Below are positions 35,301 to 48,085 of a stretch of 64,000 bases of DNA, piece after piece. A model generated the notes under the pieces. That model made no database searches, was not told the origin of the DNA, and saw only the letters and a list, made by a program, of their open reading frames with translations. Source of the DNA: Kalaharituber pfeilii (taxonomy: Eukaryota > Ascomycota > Pezizomycetes > Pezizales > Pezizaceae); the NCBI GenBank assembly GCA_015179045.1, contig WHUZ01000014.1, positions 682,001-746,000 on the forward strand. Direction: 5' to 3'. The stretch's first letter is position 1; every line of letters begins with the position of its first letter. A program made the translations under genes and the position numbers.

Positions 35301-36237
35301 TCAAAGAAATTAATTCCGACCGCAGCTCTCGTCAGAAGCAATTTCAAGAGGTAACCGAAATACGCAGTATCAAGGGAACCGATTCTGGGAGTAGCTCCCG
35401 TCAGCAAGCGGAAGAACAGCAATCCGTAAAGGAAACTGACTCACGGCGTAGTTCTCGCCACATCCAGCTCCAAGAGGACCCCGTTCGACAGTCCTCCTCT
35501 GCAGGGACCGACTCTCGCCGCAGCTCCCGCATCATCCGCATCCAAGAGGATCTCGAGCAGCGCGCTAGCTCTTCCAGCAGGGGAAGTGAGCCCGGCCACA
35601 GCTCCCGCCAGCGCGAAACCGACCAAGTGATTCAAGAATCCGAGACCCGCATGGCTCGTCAGAAGAGGATCCAAGAGGAGGCCGAGAAGGCTATCCGAGA
35701 GATTCGGGCGATTCGTGAGCGCGAGGAGGCGCGGATAAAAGCTGAGCAAGAAGAACGGGAGCGCGCAAAGACGGCTGCACTTATCGAGCAAAAGGCCAAG
35801 GAGGCCGCTAAGATTGCGGCAGAGGTAGAGGCAGAGGCGGAGGCAGCAGCAGCAGCTGCTGCTACTACTACTGCGGCGGCCATGGCAGCGGCAACTGCAG
35901 TAGCGTTGGCAAAACCACGAGATGATACACCTCTACAGGCAGAATCCATGCTCCAAAAAGCAGATAGCACATTTTCAGAGATGGCGGAAAGGGAATCGGA
36001 GCATGAGGAGGAGGAACGGGGGAGGAAGAAGTTGAGTATGATGAGGATGATGAGGATGACGAGATATATTCCGATTTCGAGAACCAGGACGCAACAAGCT
36101 TAGTTACAGAAGTGAATACACTGAGGTTAGATTCCAATGCATTGTTTGTGGTTGATAAGTGTGGGTTATTGACAGCAGAGGCTGAAGAAAGCAAACTAAA
36201 TAGGCATTTAGCGGATGAGACGGAGAGCGAAGGACAG

Positions 36238-36272
<35 letters not shown>

Positions 36273-39200
36273 GGAGGAGGAGGAGGAGGAGGAGGAGGAG
36301 GAGGAGGAGGAGGAGGAGGAGGAGAAACGGGAGATACATGAGGGTAGGGAATCGATCAAGAGCTCTGAAATTGAAGGAGCCGGTTTTGTTGATGCATTGC
36401 CATCGGTGGTCGGCCATGCCCCTGCGGATATTTTAGAGAAGGGTAGGGATGGAGGTACGGAGAATAAGCCTGAAGAGGCAATGAAGGCAGAACTTGATAA
36501 CGATGGAGAATGTTTTGGAGAGAGAGGTGTGCCAGAGGGATTGGAGAATGAAAGGCACTTGGTTTCATACGGGATAGAAACACAGACGCATGAATTATCA
36601 GATTCTGACTCAACACAAGGGGATAAAGAACAATCAGTGGTCGATGATAATTCTCCAGAGGTGGAGGCAGCTAACATGAGCGTTAAAGAGAGCGACATAG
36701 AAGAAGAATCGCAGACACAAAGAACGGTGGAAAGCTCGGGACCACACGATACACCAGGGGATGAGCAGCTCCATCATGAGCCATTATTAGGACGAGGGAT
36801 AGACTTCAGTATAGATGCTCTTTTAGAAACTGGTAAAATACACCCCTCATATACCGAAGAACAGAAGGGAGATATAATTATCATCAAAACCGACGAGACA
36901 CCCTCGTTTGCCACCGTCAACGACGACGAAGAGCAAGCTTTTGCTAACCATGCAACCGCCCGCTCACTCGACTTAACCGCAACCGACGACGCCGACACTG
37001 TTCTCGCCGACTCAGCCCCTGCGTTCCCACTCGAAAACCAAACGCCAGGAGGGGTAGAGCTCGATCTGAACCAGTTCGATTTTGGCATCGTGTCAACAGT
37101 TGGAGCGGCAGACGAGGAGCACCACGAGGATGGTGAATTTTTGACGCATGCAGAGTTTGATGACCATGGGCATGTGGTGCATGGAATTGCGATTGCGGAT
37201 GGTGGGGAGGGGGAAGACGGTGAGGAAGAGAGGACGAAAGATGATGATGAAACCGTGTTAGGGGTTGTGGAGGGGGAAGGAGGTGAGGATGTGGAAGAGG
37301 ATGAGGAAGAGGACGAGGGACACGATGATGAAGTTGTAGCAGAAAGCGAGGTCGAGGCGAAGGAAGAGGTGAGGGTGGGTCATGAGCAGGGTGGGGATGA
37401 AGGAATGGTGGAGGATACGGGAGTGGATGCCGAAGAGGAGGTTGAGGAGTTACGTTCTGTTATTGCACAGGACACTGCCAAGGAATATGATGAAGATATG
37501 GATTGGCGTGACCTTGTGGAAGATGAGGATGAGCAAGAGGAGGTTGAGGAGGAAAGAATTTTAGGGGAAGCAGGATTCAATGCACCAAAAGAGTTAGAGG
37601 ATGCGGATAATGGTATTAAACAGGAGAGTGTTGAGCAACACGATGAAGCCATTGATTGGAGTGTGTTCGTTGAAGAGGATGAGCAAGCTGGTACCATTGG
37701 TGCGGAGAGTGGCGTCAATTCTATAAATGATCTTGATGCAGGAGCTCCTGATGATGAAGTCCTGACGGAGGTTAATGCCGAAGACGAACAAGAAGTGGAG
37801 CAGCAAGAGCCTCTTGATAGAGAGATACTATACAATCCTTCTCATGATGACCATCAACAAGGCGAGGATGAGAGTGAAGCGGAATATGAGATGCTGCAGG
37901 AACCTACACCGCAAGAGGAGCGCAGTGCACATGATGAACCATCTAGCAATGAACCTCACACGCTGGAGGAAGGTGAGGCTATAATATCCGTACTTGAAGT
38001 ACACGATGATCAGGGAGAGGTAGAGCAGAATCCAGAAGAGCATTCAGAGGAGCGCTTGGAAACCGGTGACCATGATGAATCTCTGACTGGTGGCGCTCTG
38101 GAACAGGAGGAACAGGTGATAGGAAATTCTTTGGAGGAAGGCGATCCTACAAATTCCGAAATTAAGGCCGAGACTGGGACGACTGGTATGGATCAACACG
38201 GTTTAGAGGTTGAGGACAATGAGAATGATGTGTTCGACGTGCCAGAAGCACAGAAATCAGAAAATGAGGATCGGGACTGGAACTTTGGGGAAGTTGAGGA
38301 TGTGGACGGTAAAGACGAACAGGATTCGAGTGTAGATTCCCAACAGGATTACGACGAGAGGAGGGATCAAAATGGGAAGCAGGATTTCGTGGGAGATTTT
38401 GGCAAAGGTGAAGGCCAGGGCGGGGTTGAGGCTGCGGATGAGCAGAATGGAAGTGAGCTTGAGCACGATCCCGGGGAGGTCGATTCGGAGGGAGCAATTA
38501 GTGACGAACAAGTTGCATCAGTGGAAGATAAGGGAGGAGATGACAATGGACCTGAACACGATATGGAATTGGCATTAGAGGTAGGGAGACAGGAACAAGG
38601 TGAGCCAAATGTAGCTTTAGAAGTATCCTCAAAAGAGCCTATTGAACAGGGGGCTGGGGTACCATTACCAGCGCCACCAGTGCCGGAAGGTGAGGATGAA
38701 GGAGATGGAGAGGATGAAGGAGGTGTAGAGGATGAAGGAGGTGGAGAGGATGAAGGAGCCGGCTCTGAAACTGAAAAGCGTCTTATTGAGGAAGAAAGAG
38801 ATGAGATTCAGGAGCAACCAGTGGGACTAGCAGGCAGCGAAGAAGTGCAGCTGCTGGGACCAACAGAACAGACATCACATGAGGAGGAGGAGGTGGAGGA
38901 GGTGGAGGTGGAGGAGGTGGAGGTGGAGGAGGTGGAGGAGGTGGAGGAGGTGGAGGAGGTGGAGGAGGAGGCGGAGGAGGTGGAGGAGGAAGAGAGCAAA
39001 GTAGAAACTGTGGCTGAGCAACAGCTACAGTCGGAGCAGGGTAATGGTGGAAGTGATAGCGAAGCGAACGTGGATGCTGCAGATATCGAGCTTCCTCCGT
39101 CGCCTACTCCTACTGCAGATGGTGAGTTGCAGGAAAGTGGAGAGAATAAACGAGAGGAAGGGGAGATGGTAGATGGTGAGCAAGAGAACGAAGTGCCAGG

Positions 39201-39615
39201 GGAGAACGAGAGAGCGGAAGGAGAGGGTAAGGATGAGGATGACGAGAATGCTGTTGCTACTGAGCAAGAGCGTGAGGAAGAGAAGGAGACAGCTATGGTT
39301 GTAGATTCCGAGAAGCAGGATGATCTGCAATATGGGAGTGTAGTCGAAGAACAAGTGCAAACAGGAGGTGGAGAAAGCGGTCAAAATGAGCAAAAGTACT
39401 AGAAGGAGCGCCCGGAGGAACAGAGGGAGTGGTTGAGGAAAGCAAACATCGACTATGCGAATGCGGGAGAGATGGCTTGGGGTGGGATTAAACTCCATCT
39501 GATTGGGTTTGGAAGAAAACTGTGTGCTATGCGGGATTGTTTGGAAGGGAAGGAGAAGGTTGAAATTATTACTTTACTTAGTCTGGTTGGACTTTACTCT
39601 GGTAACGATGTTTGA
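32375..39615 (+). CDS. Giant coiled-coil / acidic repeat protein, reading frame interrupted twice
   Basis: I do not recognise a named family. Exons: 32375-34293, 34352-34433 and 34493 onward; phases agree. The N-terminus (1-270) is Ser/Pro/Arg-rich. A long coiled coil covers about 275-640 (heptads from RFLDNVNGMLSSLTLS through REVWVAEKEQLEG to the exon end). A folded helical block follows (DVISQIPPSLPNIL to RYARLEKEMFIARL), then R/Q/E helices and Ala repeats. The frame then breaks in a G5 run at 36018-36022. Beyond it the frame at 36007-39402 continues for more than 1100 codons of Glu/Asp-rich sequence, with no ATG near its start, so it is read as the same gene. An in-frame TAG at 39400-39402 is followed by 70 open codons containing a plausible helical end (WLRKANIDYANAGEMAWGGI). 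Whether the whole is one functional protein is inferred. Confidence 0.65.
36232..36326 (+). repeat. (GAG/GAA)n tract coding poly-glutamate
   Basis: About 30 consecutive GAG or GAA codons inside the acidic half of the long gene. The opposite strand shows a spurious poly-Ser/poly-Leu frame. Confidence 0.9.
38880..38990 (+). repeat. (GAGGTGGAG)n coding Val-Glu repeats
   Basis: In-frame minisatellite of GAGGTG and GAGGTGGAG units giving a run of EVEEVEVEEVEE in the acidic protein. Length polymorphism between strains is expected. Confidence 0.9.
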
Positions 39616-40610
39616 ATCCAGAAGGTATTGTTTCTCCTTGCCAAATAGGAAGCTGCGAGTTGGGGGGGGGGGCGGTCAATTTGTTTCTTTCGCTTTTTTT
39701 TTCTACTAGCAAAAGCTACATTGTTTTTTTAGCCTTTTTTTTTTTTTTTTTTTCCCCTAACGATATTTCGTTGTCTTGTTTCATGATACCTGTATGCACA
39801 AAAACGGTGACTGAATACCCCCAATTTGGAAGATTAAGTATGTAAACTAGTAGGGAGGATGATTGTCCTTTTTTTTTCCCCCTATGTACTGTATGGATGT
39901 GATTCGCGAATAGTTTGATGCTATTGATAGGATGTAAAAGTCTCAAAGACATGTCTTTGAAGTGGTGCGTGAATCTCAACACTGTATATGAATACGTATT
40001 ATCGATGATAGCGGAAGAACAAATACATACATGACAAGTACAGTACAATACTTATATATCCCTCCCTCCCATCTCTCACGTGCATGGATTTTTTTTTTAC
40101 TAGTTTTTTTTGCTAAAAGATAGTAAAGTAAGTTTACTTATGGTAACTAAAGGTGAAAGATTCCCCATGTGTGAAACACTAAATAGCTAACTAGGTACTG
40201 TCGCAAACCTGGAGAGGACCTTGGCATTGCACGTGACCTGGTAAAGGAAGGCTAGGGGAGAGGGTACTAGAAGGTTCGGCGGGTTGAAGAACCGGGGGAC
40301 TACCAAAAGAGGAAGTGGGCACTTGAGAATTACGGGTATATCAAGAGGGCGAAGGGGAGGCCTTCTCTGTAGCAGAGCATACAATCATCGTTACAAGGTA
40401 GAAGAAAGTCAGATCCACAGACCTCGTTCAATTCCAGTGATTCACTCCTTCCCTCTAGTCCCACTTTCCTCCTCGACAGTACATAACGCTAGAACCCAAC
40501 CTTTCCAAAAAAAAAAAAAAAAAGAAAAAAAAAAAAAAAAAAACCACAAGCAAAATGACTTTAGGCTTCTGAAATTATTTTAGAAAACAAAAATAATTAC
40601 GATAACGTAT
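39616..40610. other. 3' spacer of the long gene
   Basis: About 1 kb with T- and A-homopolymers (39737-39755, 40507-40542). No gene is supported. Confidence 0.4.
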
Positions 40611-41832
40611 ATATGTGCCGGGCCATTCGTAACAAACGTTCCAGTGGCCACTAGCCCGGATTACTCAATGGAACGCTGGTTAGTGACTGGCCCGGGCCAC
40701 TCAGAATTTGGATTTTCTTATTCTACCTACAATTCACTCTCTCAGACTCTCTCACACACACACTCGCGTGTCCACACATCCACTGTTTGAAAAAAAACAG
40801 CTCTACCAAGGACCCCTCCAGCGACAGGCAAAACAGCTCCAACAAAGAACTCCTCCGACAGCAAAAAAAAAGCTCTACCAAGGACCCTCCAGCGACAGGA
40901 AAAAACAGCTTCATCAAGGACCGTCTCCGGCGGAAAAAAAAAAAAAAAAAAAGCAGCAGCAAGGACCCCTCGGCGACAGGAAAAATCAGCTTCATCAAGG
41001 ACCCCCCGGCGACGGGGCAAAAAAAAAAATACAGCTTCATGAATGGTCCCCTCCGGCGACAGGAAAAACAGCTTCATAGACCCCTCCGGCGAAAAAAAAA
41101 AACAGCTTCATAAAGGACCCCTCCGGCGACAGGAAAAAACAGCTGCATTAAAGGCCCCCTTCTGAACCTCTTGCTAAAGCATTATTAACACATCTAAAAT
41201 AACCTCACGATAGTATTCATTTTGGGGAGGATTCGCTTTGCGCATTAAAACTCTGTCCGCATTAATGAAAAATTTCTAATTTGTTAATATCTTATTAAAA
41301 ATCTCATTATAGGTTGTATTTACCTTGGTAAGAGTTTTAACATTACTCTCAGCTGCTGAAGACATGGGCCATTCTGGATCACAACAGAAGATTCGAATTT
41401 CTCATAACTTCTGAGGTTCCATTCGATATCTGTTTGTGTGGTCCCGAGATTGAATATATAGCTCCAATTGATGGGTGTAAAAGGCTCCATAGGTAAAGAT
41501 TGTTAAGGAATGAGGCTGAAAAGTAAATTACCAGTTTAGGTAAATAAGATAGGCTTGGCGTTGTATACAAAATACCAACAGCATGGAAAAATATCAAGTT
41601 TAAATACTTGAGTAAATAAACAAAAAAATAAACAAATGATTTAGACAATTACAATTTCAAACCTTCTAGTATTTTAACAGCCACCAACATACCAACATTC
41701 TGTTGTAGTTCTCTGCGCAGAACAAAAAGGTCAATGCGTTGTACTAGTGTGTGATCACGAATCAGCGTTCCGTTGAGTAGTCCGGGCCAGTGGCCACTGG
41801 AGCGTTGTTACGAATGGCCCGGCACACATACA
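40611..41832. mobile_element. TIR element, about 1.2 kb, carrying a minisatellite
   Basis: The left end at about 40611-40690 (tgtgccgggccattcgtaac, then gtggccact, agcccgga, caatggaacgctg) matches the reverse complement of about 41745-41832 with few mismatches, giving inverted repeats of about 75-85 bp. The inner sequence codes no transposase, so the element is non-autonomous. Flanking TA dinucleotides are present but the exact ends are uncertain. Internal cargo: a tandem array at 40798-41163. Confidence 0.75.
40798..41163. repeat. Minisatellite, about 10 units of about 36 bp
   Basis: Tandem, imperfect copies of cagcttcatcaaggacccct followed by ccggcgacagg and an A-tract of 4-19 bases. The A-tract length varies most between units. 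The frames open through it are Lys/Ser/Pro-rich artefacts. Confidence 0.9.
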
Positions 41833-42344
41833 TACTTTGACTTACGGAACTCAAGCAGATATTTAGAGAAAAGAAAAAAAAAAAAAGGCTCGTAGGTTAT
41901 ATATATATATATCTAATATGATGAGTTAATATCCCAAATCAATTGTAGTGCCCTGCTTTCTCTGCCTCCCAGGTTTGGAATGGGTGTAAAAAAGTAATAA
42001 AGACCTACCATGTTACCATTTCAAAAGGTTGAAAAAAAAGTTTGTTTACCACAATCCCTTCACTTACCACCATACCAACAATAAACACATTCTACTTACT
42101 TACGCGCTTCTCCGTTCTGTACTGTATGTATGTATAATGATGCTTGTGTGTGCTTGTGTGTGTGTATGTGTGTGGCCTTGTGTGTGTGTGTTTGTGTAAT
42201 GTTTCGTTCGGTTCATGGACCAACATTCAAACTGTTTTTTTAAAGAGAAAACAAAACTCATCAAACTCATTTAAAAAACGCAACAAAAAGAAGATCAGAG
42301 CCCAAAAAAAAGAGATATGGCGGTCCCCCTCCTACCCCCCCCCC

Positions 42345-42382
<38 letters not shown>

Positions 42383-43226
42383 ATACATAAATAACCCAAG
42401 AAGGAGAACTAGCAAAAATACTCATGATAAAGCAATTTACCCCGCCCCCTCCGTCCCAGATGTTTCAGGTTTAAAAAAAGAAACTTAGAAGCAAAAGCAG
42501 AGGAGTGAGAAAGAGAGAACGTCATAATCAAGCGTTATGGGTATTGGAACTCCATAACACCGAGGCAAAAATGCCCGGTGGGGAAAAAAGAATCAGAGCC
42601 AACCAGAAAGGTAATTACAGAACAAAAAGGAAAGAGAACCCCGAGTACTTCCCCAGTACTCTCGCGGAGTGAAAGCAGTGAAGAGAGGAGATGAAGCCGT
42701 AAAGTAAAAAGAATCCAAGATTAAAGGCAGACTAGGTTCCCTTCGCTCTGGTGGAGTCCTTCCGTTCAAGAGTAAGGCAAATTAGAGGAAGGAGAGTTTG
42801 GTCGAATCTTGGAGGTATCTAAAAGAAGTGAAGAAATGAAAGACCTTCAGCCGCAATAATACCACGCCCCTTCTCGTATTATTATTATAACTGCGAGGAA
42901 GTTGAAAAGGGGTGGCAGTACCAAAGGGTGAACAGAATATACTATCAAAAGCTTTGGTGTAAAATTAGAAAAAGGTCGTGTCTTAAAAAACATGATCACT
43001 TAACCCCCCAAAGCACCCTATAAGGAAAGAACAAAATGTCATGATATAAAAAGGAGATTCGTTCATAAGCACTCCCCCTCCAAAACAAAAAAAAAAAAAA
43101 ATGAAAATGAAAAAGAAAAAAAATGAAAAAAGGTTTAAGACCAGCTCTCACAGGAACGGAGTCCAACTCAAGTTATACTTGACTTCAGCATCCTCCAATC
43201 TTCATCCAATGGACAGGTTATGTTCA
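41833..43226. other. Spacer with A-tracts and TG repeat
   Basis: About 1.4 kb. It holds a TA repeat at about 41900, a TGTG-rich tract at 42147-42198, C10/A30 homopolymers at 42339-42379 and A-rich DNA at 43086-43130. No gene is supported; the right end should include the 3' UTR of the minus-strand F-box gene. Confidence 0.4.
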
Positions 43227-46200
43227 TTAATATCTCACGTCATCCGGTTCGCCTATCCTACTTTCCCTGATGGAGCGAGCATATGGAGGAAAACTATCTT
43301 CGTTGCTAACATCTGCATGGCTTCTAACGGAGCTCACCATATCAAGCTGTCTATATCTTCGGTTCTTCAAATAGTCTACAGCATCATCATCATCATTATC
43401 ATTATCATCATCATCATTACCATGATCATCGTAATGTCGATGTCCCCTTAATGGTAGTATTGGTGCTTGTAGTGAGTGATCCAGATAAGCTTTCGAAGGA
43501 TACCTGGAAGCGGTGGATGACAGTCTTTTCGGGTCGATTTCATATACTGGACTTCGAGATCCAGATTTCCGGCAATACCTACTGGACTCCATGTAAGGAT
43601 ATCCAGGAGGGATTGGGTGTTGAGGGTAAGGGTAGTATGAAGAAGGGTGATGGGCTACTGAAGGAATGTAACCATATTTGTATTCTTGAGGAACTGTTAT
43701 CTCTCTTGGAGCCAATCCGAAAGGTGGATAGCGGCTGAGAGGGCTCCGCGATCGCTCTCGAGACTTTCTTTTTGGAATATTTTCGTCATTTAAGTACCTA
43801 GATTCGTCATACACTGTTTCATAGTAACGTCCTTCTGGCAGCACTGGAGGGCGCCGCATCAGGGATCTTGCCGATGGCCGTATGTGTTCCCGGTACCCGT
43901 ACTCATCAGGAATATAATCTCTGAATGACTCTCTAGTATAGAATCCAGCTCGGTGGTCGGGATCGTAATAGCCTTCCGCTGGGTGTACAGAGTAATACTT
44001 AAATCGAGGGCTCCGAGACCTGCTATGGGGGGAGTAAGGACGCATGTGTAATCCTCTACCTCTATCCTCTGAGTTACTACCGGTTGATCTCCTTCGGGGA
44101 CTTGTTGGCCTTGGAGAATAAGATCTATTCTCCAGCGGTTGATCAATGGGCTGATACCTAGCTTGAGCTGGGGAAACCGGATCCAAATTTGAGATTGATC
44201 GCCTTTCCTCTCTGATTGGAGACCTATACCTGTAGTGTTGATCTGATCTCGGACTGTATAATTCTGGATTGGTATCAATGCTGTGGCGCTTAATTCTACT
44301 GCTGGTTCCAGACGAGGGTGGGGACACGAATCTAGGAGTTATTGGCCGTAAAGGCACTTTTGTGAAGTCTGTTTTCTCTGTATCGATACAAAGCCGCTTC
44401 TTTTTCGGTACAGGAGAATCCACAGGAGAAGTAGGCTCTGCCTTCTGCACGAAACTTGCTGGATTACCGTCCTCTTGTAAGAATGTTGCCAAAAACCTCT
44501 CGGCAGCAGTCATCGATGCCTTTTTCGAAACTCTAGGTGGTTCCAAATCATCAGTAGGCTCCGATTTAATTGGTACAAAATTCTTGTGCCTCGTATCATG
44601 TTTGTATGCATCAGCAAGTTTGGTAGTGGTCTTTTTATTTAAATTCTCAGTGCATGAAGAACTATGACTTTTAACAGGACTCTTTGGCGAGGGAGATCCG
44701 CGCTCAGATGCTGGTGAAGTCTCTTTAGTTGCGACACTCCGGAGTGGCGACGGCGAATTGGTCGAATCTAAACAGCTTGAGGAGCTTGATGAGCTTGAAA
44801 AGTTAGAGGCAACAGAATGTGCTGGTTTAGGAAATGGACCAGAAGAAGGAATAAATCCGTCTGAAACTCTGCCCGTAGGCAGCGGTAGATTGAAAGCAAT
44901 AGGGAAGGCCTCCTTAAGCAAACGAAGCTTTTCCTCATCCATACCCATGGCATCTCGTAGCATGCCAATAGCCCTCTGCTCAGGTAAGCGAATCATTTGT
45001 GTCTTCCAATCTGGCTTAACACAGGATCTATTTCGAATAATATGAACCGTCTCAAAGTGTTGAATGAGAGAAACAAGAGTAAAAACTCGTCCCACAGGAT
45101 GCGCTCCAGATCCAGAGTTATTGGTATATGTATGTATTGAGTTAACAACGCAAGCCAAGCAATGTAACCCGTTCACATTGCGCAGAGGTTTCATTAGATT
45201 GTGCTCGCGAAGTGCTTCAATGAACATATTAAGTTGTAGGACAGGTGAAGCGAACTTTGCTTGAAAAGCTCGAACAACTTTCTGTATCACATAATGAACC
45301 CGTACAGAGCTTGGAAGGTCTTTAATGCCGTTTAGTTGAAACCAGGCTTCTCGAGCAGTTACAGCAATTTCCTCCAGCTGCGCCCGATGATGCATCTCCG
45401 ATTGTTGTTGGTACGGTGTAAACGTTGTCGGTAGTGTCTGTTGAAGCCTGCTCATATCGTTCATCGGACTATTGATACTTATTGTTTGCACAAGCGATCC
45501 ATTGTGTTGATTTGGGCCATAAGGTTGTCGGGCTACTGGAAATGTGGTATAGACACCATTTGTGAAGGTTCCCTCTGCATTGGGGAAGCCATTTGTAACC
45601 ATTGTTGCATGGTGCGAGATTTCCATCTGTGTGCTCATATGCATACCCATCCTATTATACGTACCGAAAGTACTATTACCGGTGTTAGGATGACCGACTT
45701 GATATTGATGATGAGAAGACGCATGAGCCACATGCTTGTTAGTATTGGAGGCTGACGCAAGTGGATCCAAAATGAACGGCGGGAAATGAGGCCAGTCGGC
45801 TTTCCAGTGCACAATTACACTTCCCAGGCTCATGAGATTAGTGTGTTTGGCTGCATAATGCTGTATTACGCCTTCAAAGCCATAGAATTTTGGATTATTC
45901 TCGCATCCACTGCAGAGGAAAAGCTCTTTCCTGACCTGGTCTGTGATGGGCTTGATTTTTGTGTCAAATACATATTTCATATTCTCCAATAGGAGCCTGT
46001 TTCCGGTTGGGATTTCTAAAGCGGCAGCGCCTTGAGGAGTACTTGGATCAAGCATGATAAGATGGCCCGGATCCTGCGCCGTATAAGGATTCACTTCATA
46101 AAACTTCTTCCTAACTTGCACAAGTACCTCTGGAGCAAATCGTAACGCCGAGTCTCGGTTGATGGCAGGGTGCTGGGTCGCTGGATGTCTGGCTAACCAA

Positions 46201-48085
46201 AGGTTGATGATGTCGGTGGCATAACGGTCCAATTTCTGCCGAACTGGGGCCTGAGTGTCATCCCACTCCTTCTCTTTTTTTTCCCTCAGCTCCCGCTGAA
46301 GAACCTCGGAAGCCTTCTTTTCCTCTGATTGTTTTTGGACCTTAATCTGGCCTTCTAACTTAACTCTTTCAGTTTCTTCGGCCTCTGCTCGCTGTTCAAG
46401 AAGTTTCGGTAAGAGATTATCCCAAGCTTGATCTGTTAATGGCATAGCTATCAACAAGGCAGCTTTAAATGCTGGGATATGCTGGAGGACATTTGGAAGC
46501 AACGGAGGAGCTAGCTTCAAGCAACGAGCTTCGATGTCATGTTGTCGGCGAGCTCGAACTTCTGCAACCTCTGAAATGCTACGTTCAGGGCGACTGGTAT
46601 TCCGAGGGAGAGAATGCTTAGTTGGCGGAAACGGTTGACCTTTGGTATCTAATTAGTAACGTATTATTATGCTTTGGTATATATAGATTGTGTTAAAGTA
46701 GCACAATGAAGCCTCTGAGGCACCTAGCAGAGGTAAACGAAGCAAATGGGTGGCAACAATACCTTGTGGATACCCTGTAGGCCATGTTGTCCCTGGGCTT
46801 ATCTGTCCCTGCTGGCTGTGCAACATCAATGGCAAATTGTGTTGATGTGGACGGGAGCTGAATGATGGATGCATAATTCCATTGTGGGCTGAGGGTGGGT
46901 ATTGAGGTTGCGGGTGTGCATGAGGATGGAGTATAGTGTGACTAGACTGAAATTGCTGCCAATTCGGCTTTGTGGAATTGCATCTAAAGCCATTAGTAGT
47001 AATCAGGGAGCTATAGCCAGTTGCGGGTGAAGGCTTCGTTGCGTTCCCAATTGATTTGATCTTGCCCCTTGAATACCATCTACTTTCAAAACTCTCCATT
47101 CTCATTATGTCAGACCTGTTTTCATGTCCTTCACTCTCGAGACCCTTCAGCCATTCTTCTTCAGCATCCATTGCCTTGGCTTCTTCATAGCGCTCTTTTA
47201 TCGACTCGAGGTCGGTATTCCAGTATACTTTAGAGAGGCCAGCTCCCGAGAGTTGATTGTGAGCATTAGGCACCCATTGCCCTGATGCGTCAATGAAACC
47301 ATATGGCAAAGCGGCTAGAAGAGACATTGGAAAGCCGCTGCTAGCCAGGGAGGATTCCTATATAGTTCAAGTTAATACCCGTTGTCATTTGTGCATCGGT
47401 GTTCAATAAGTAAGATAGTATTATGTTTTATTCAAGATTTGATGGATGGGAAGAATTGCGGCCTCCGGGTCGGTACCTTTGTCATATTTCGATTGAAGCA
47501 CTGAGTGCAGCACCGCACTCGAAAAGCCCAGTATATAGCATGTGTGTGCGTTCTGTTTCCACAAATCATGCATCCATCACCCTTTGCTAATGCTAGCATC
47601 TCCCACTCTTTCAAACTGAAGACCGGCTTTGGCATTTCCGGCATCCATTGTTTTCTGGAAGCCCTCCAAATCGACTGATTGAGGAGGAATTTTTGGAATA
47701 GTCGGCATGTTCGCCTGAGTTGGGCGAGCTTTTGGGGAGGCAGCTGGGAGAAAATTTCCGCCCAGATGCTTTCTGGAAGTGTCAGGGCTTTGGCAGGCCC
47801 AGGAGGAGTGAACCGGAGGCGTTTCGCATCATCCAGAAGGTCGCGATGCGTTTCATGGTCATCGGCCGGCCTTTTTCCATTGGACTGCGCAATAAAGTTC
47901 GGTTGACGTAATGATGGAGAAGGGGAGCTCTCGAATTTAAAGCTCAGTGAGCTACCGCATATGTCTTCATCCGAGTTGTAATCGTCACCCTCTTCCACGT
48001 CAAGGTGTACCTTGCCTTCGCCAGCAGCGGAACCGAAGCAACGTGAGGTGGCGTCAAACGAGATGTAATCCACCGACCGAGTCAT
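43227..48085 (-). CDS. F-box protein with Cys-rich motif and long RS-rich tail
   Basis: Three exons on the minus strand, 48085-47477, 47357-46763 and 46648-43227, all in phase, give 1541 residues. The F-box lies at about 102-142 (LTLPESIWAEIFSQLPPQK, then LRRTCRLFQKFLLNQSIWRA). It is followed by a CxxC...CCxxC motif (CMICGNRTHTHAIYW, then CCTQCF) that could bind zinc. A coiled coil lies in exon 3 (LLEQRAEAEETERVKLEGQI), then a folded region with a second Cys/His group (LFLCSGCENNPKFYGFEGVI, then QHYAAKHTN), then about 550 residues of Ser/Arg/Pro/Tyr-rich disordered sequence. The middle resembles a conserved uncharacterised region of filamentous-fungal F-box proteins. Start: ATG at 48085, the first in frame. 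The F-box predicts SCF binding; the target is unknown. Confidence 0.85.

Noticed and set aside
35868..36698. Antisense poly-Ser frame
   Set aside because: Shadow of the poly-Glu repeat in the long acidic gene.
36112..39402. Acidic frame as a gene of its own
   Set aside because: Its apparent start is GTG and it has no ATG near its beginning; the upstream frame of the same gene leads into it with one base difference.
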